NCBI GenBank assembly: GCA_018660405.1
Contig: JABJKL010000069.1
Location: 1-7,495 of the forward strand
Reading direction: 5' to 3'
DNA: 7,495 nucleotides
Origin: Pseudomonadota bacterium
Lineage (GTDB): Bacteria; Pseudomonadota; Gammaproteobacteria; Arenicellales; Arenicellaceae
The position numbers were made by a program, and so were the translations under genes. Shown piece by piece: positions 5,969 to 7,495 of this stretch. Under the pieces are notes generated by a model. It was not told where the DNA came from. It worked only from the letters and a program-made list of their open reading frames with translations, and ran no database searches. Each line of letters opens with the position of its first letter. The stretch's first letter is position 1.

Positions 5969-6307
5969 ATGCCGCATATCACTTTAGTCAAAAAAGTTTT
6001 TAAAAACGGCGATCTCTGCAAAAAATGTGGAGAGGTATCTGAGCGTTTGGAACGTGAGGGATTGCTGGACTTGATAAACCAAATAGCGATTGCGGACGAG
6101 TCTGATGCTGAGTCAGAGGGTATGCGGCTGGCTCGTGAGCACAATGTGGATCGAGCCCCGTTTTTTATTGTTGAAGAGGATGATGGAGCGGTTCGTATAT
6201 TCGATATCTATTTTAAATTCAAAAAGTACATATCTAACCGGGCGGAAGTGGAAAGGCAGGATTTGACCGATCTTATCGATCAGAATCCCGACCTCGACTT
6301 TATCTAG
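5969..6307 (+). CDS. Small CxxC protein, probable thioredoxin/glutaredoxin-like fold
   Basis: A 112-aa soluble protein. It begins with a short strand (ITLVKKV) followed by Cys17-Lys-Lys-Cys20, the position of the active site in thioredoxin-fold proteins, and then a helix (GEVSERLEREGL). APFFIVEE at residues 63-70 resembles the strand that follows the cis-proline in thioredoxins, with Pro64 as the candidate. The remainder is charged, with an acidic tail (DLIDQNPDLDF). I recall similar uncharacterised proteins in other gammaproteobacteria but know no named function. It lies 16 bp after cysH. APS reductase needs a dithiol reductant, and plant enzymes carry a fused glutaredoxin-like domain, so a role in reducing CysH is an attractive inference. 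Delivery of cysteine-pathway sulfur is another possibility. The start is the only suitable ATG; the ribosome site is weak (GGA). Confidence 0.75.
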   Translation: MPHITLVKKVFKNGDLCKKCGEVSERLEREGLLDLINQIAIADESDAESEGMRLAREHNVDRAPFFIVEEDDGAVRIFDIYFKFKKYISNRAEVERQDLTDLIDQNPDLDFI

Positions 6308-6314
6308 TCCGAGA

Positions 6315-6417
6315 CATGATTTACCAAATATAAGAATGACATGCCGTGAATCTATCCGTGGAGGCTCAACGCCAGCTCCCTGCTGGCGATGGTCATTCTG
6401 ATATTCGCCAAATCATG
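6315..6417. repeat. Nested inverted-repeat element, MITE-like or dispersed structured repeat
   Basis: The outer arms are 6315-6340 and 6392-6417, 26 nt each with 22 Watson-Crick pairs. They include perfect 8-bp blocks at both ends (CATGATTT/AAATCATG outside, AGAATGAC/GTCATTCT inside). Within the 51-nt interior is a perfect 7-bp hairpin, CGCCAGC-TCCCT-GCTGGCG (6370-6388), and a CCGTG direct repeat (6344-6348 and 6356-6360). The element starts 7 bp after the stop of the CxxC gene and lies between convergent genes. The AGAATGAC/GTCATTCT ends and the GC-rich inner hairpin resemble families of short dispersed palindromic repeats of gammaproteobacteria. No target-site duplication was found. It could also act as a two-way transcript end or RNA stabiliser. 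Confidence 0.6.
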
Positions 6418-6455
6418 CTTTTGAGTTTAACTACGAAGGAATGCAGGCTTTGTTC

Positions 6456-6481
6456 GATTAGCTATCAGCTGATGATTAATC
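6456..6481. repeat. Palindromic hairpin between convergent genes
   Basis: A perfect 10-bp palindrome ATCAGCTGAT (6464-6473) is flanked by GATTA (6456-6460) and TAATC (6477-6481), which are complementary, with three poorly matched bases between on each side. It lies 3 bases beyond the cyclophilin stop on the reverse strand. It could be part of that gene's transcript end, but no T tract follows in the reverse direction. The stretch 6418-6455 holds nothing else recognised. Confidence 0.35.
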
Positions 6482-6484
6482 TGA

Positions 6485-7108
6485 TCATTCCTCGTTAATC
6501 GTAATCGACTCAATCGTCACGTCTTCAAGTGGAACATCTCCATGCCCGCCGCTTTGTCCGGTGGCAACTTGTTCGATTAATTCTACGATATCCATACCAT
6601 TAGTCACTTTTGCAAAAACGGCGTATCCCCAACCACTCGGATTTTCGCCGGTATGATTTAGAAATCCGTTATCGGCGGCGTTGATAAAGAACTGCGAAGT
6701 TGCTGAGTGAGGGTCTCCCGTGCGAGCCATTGCGAGCGTGCCTGGTTCGTTCAGAAGGCCATTGTTGGCTTCATTGGGAATGGGGGCACCATTATTTTTA
6801 CTCACCATGCCGGGTTCAAAACCACCGCCTTGAATCATGAAGCCGGGAATTACCCGGTGGAATATTGTGCCGTCATAAAACCCATTGCGAACATATCCAA
6901 GGAAGTTGTCAACCGTTACAGGTGCCTTGTCGTTATAAAGCTCCACTTCAATTGCGCCGTGATTGGTTTGTATCGTTATCATAGTGTTTGGCTCGTTATT
7001 GTTCTCGGGGTCGTTCGTTTGAGCGGCCGCAAAGTTGCTGGAAAGTAAGAAAGTTGATGCGATCAGAATCCGAATAAGAATTGATATCCTGTTTGGTAAT
7101 AAAATCAT
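6485..7108 (-). CDS. Cyclophilin-type peptidyl-prolyl isomerase with signal peptide
   Basis: Catalyses cis-trans isomerisation of X-Pro bonds. Residues 1-29 form a Sec-type signal peptide: Arg7 and Arg13 flank a hydrophobic start, a core ILIASTFLL follows, and FAAA|Q is the likely cut. An N/D/E-rich linker (31-42) then leads into a 165-residue cyclophilin domain starting at Met43 (MITIQTNHGAIEVEL). The active site is FHRVIPGFMIQGG, with Arg85, Phe90 and Gln93, then ATSQFFINAAD and GWGYAVFAKV with Trp160. The domain resembles E. coli cytoplasmic PpiB (FEPGM, GWGY, VATGQSGGHGDVPLEDVTIES) more than periplasmic PpiA, yet it is predicted to be exported, so no symbol is assigned. The start at 7108 overlaps the stop of the preceding cyclo-ligase gene as ATGA, supporting the long form. 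A second, cytoplasmic product from Met43 (ATG at 6982) is possible but has only a weak ribosome site. Confidence 0.93.
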   Translation of the reverse strand: MILLPNRISILIRILIASTFLLSSNFAAAQTNDPENNNEPNTMITIQTNHGAIEVELYNDKAPVTVDNFLGYVRNGFYDGTIFHRVIPGFMIQGGGFEPGMVSKNNGAPIPNEANNGLLNEPGTLAMARTGDPHSATSQFFINAADNGFLNHTGENPSGWGYAVFAKVTNGMDIVELIEQVATGQSGGHGDVPLEDVTIESITINEE

Positions 7109-7495
7109 AATGTGAAGTACCTAGTGTAGTTGGTAAATAATTTGAATCCCGACTCAGTAAAAACGCCATCAAGTGGGACATCCCAGGGTCGTGCTTGAAT
7201 GGTTGAGCACTTTTGCTTGTCGAATGCTAGTCCAATCAATTGAGGGGTGCGATAGTACTGTCTGCCGGCCACCATTTCCAGAGCGCGATCGTAGTAACCG
7301 CCGCCCATGCCAATGCGCGATCCTGACGCATCGAACGCCAGCAAAGGAAGCAGCACTATATCAAACCGATTAATCGGCAAGCTACTAAATCCAGTGGGTT
7401 CGGGGATTCCATACCAATTATTTTTCAGCACGGTTCGAGCATGAGTTCTTACGAACACCATTGAGTGGTTGGCAGGGTTAAGTACTGGCAGAAAA
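7105..7495 (-). CDS. 5-formyltetrahydrofolate cyclo-ligase (5' end outside window)
   Basis: ATP-dependent conversion of 5-formyltetrahydrofolate to 5,10-methenyltetrahydrofolate in the cytoplasm, returning the formyl-folate side product to one-carbon metabolism. About 129 C-terminal residues are present. The frame stays open to the window edge, and the residues before Met at 7461 (FLPVLNPANHS) match the family's YLPVLxP segment, so that Met is internal. Family features seen: GIPEP, DIVLLPLLAFDASGSRIGMGGGYYDR (the glycine-rich, tyrosine-containing core), and LIGLAFDKQ followed by PWDVPLDGVFTE near the end. Known names for this enzyme are fau, ygfA and MTHFS. Its TGA (7107-7105) overlaps the cyclophilin ATG, so the two genes are co-transcribed and probably translationally coupled. 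Upstream neighbours, often zapA and 6S RNA in gammaproteobacteria, cannot be seen. Confidence 0.93.
   Translation of the reverse strand, partial: FLPVLNPANHSMVFVRTHARTVLKNNWYGIPEPTGFSSLPINRFDIVLLPLLAFDASGSRIGMGGGYYDRALEMVAGRQYYRTPQLIGLAFDKQKCSTIQARPWDVPLDGVFTESGFKLFTNYTRYFTL

Noticed and set aside
5713..6144. Reverse-strand ORF of 143 aa across the cysH/CxxC gene junction
   Set aside because: It lies antisense to the cluster cysteines and the catalytic end of cysH and to the CxxC gene, and has no recognisable domain.
6315..6417. Simple rho-independent terminator for the cys operon
   Set aside because: The structure is far longer than a terminator hairpin, with a 51-nt structured interior, and no T run follows its stems; kept as a repeat element instead.
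6707..7048. Forward ORF of 113 aa opposite the cyclophilin
   Set aside because: The reverse strand encodes an unambiguous cyclophilin with catalytic motifs throughout this span.

Overview
The window looks like chromosomal DNA from a gammaproteobacterium with mid-range GC, of the marine Pseudomonadales/Cellvibrionales/Oceanospirillales kind. The grounds are the leuS-lptE gene pair, an LptE with a lipobox, a Pseudomonas-type sulfite reductase followed by a DUF934 gene, and an APS reductase with iron-sulfur cluster cysteines. This placement is inferred from protein resemblance and not from a marker gene. No phage, IS element, CRISPR array, tRNA or rRNA was seen.

Layout. Positions 1-1272 hold the 3' half of leuS (leucyl-tRNA synthetase, cut by the window edge), followed by lptE (1351-1854), the outer-membrane lipoprotein of LPS export. 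The usual next gene, holA, is absent. Instead there is a 213-bp spacer with two sets of competing inverted repeats, then a single class I SAM methyltransferase (2068-2691) of unknown substrate. A second spacer contains a 60-nt tract that is 58/60 A+T (2800-2859) and probably carries the promoter region of the next operon.

Positions 2976-6307 form a compact forward-strand assimilatory sulfate reduction operon: siroheme/[4Fe-4S] sulfite reductase (cysI), a DUF934 protein that overlaps it by 8 nt, APS reductase (cysH), and a 112-aa CxxC protein with thioredoxin/glutaredoxin-like features. The predicted route is APS to sulfite (CysH, using a thiol reductant) and sulfite to sulfide (CysI, probably using ferredoxin because no cysJ flavoprotein is present here). 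The small CxxC protein is the most interesting gene: it could be a dedicated thiol partner for the pathway.

The operon converges on a reverse-strand pair. Between them lies a 103-bp nested inverted-repeat element (6315-6417) that resembles a dispersed MITE-like repeat. The reverse pair is a 5-formyltetrahydrofolate cyclo-ligase (entering from the right edge, 5' end missing) whose stop overlaps, as ATGA, the start of a cyclophilin with a Sec-type signal peptide but a PpiB-like catalytic domain.
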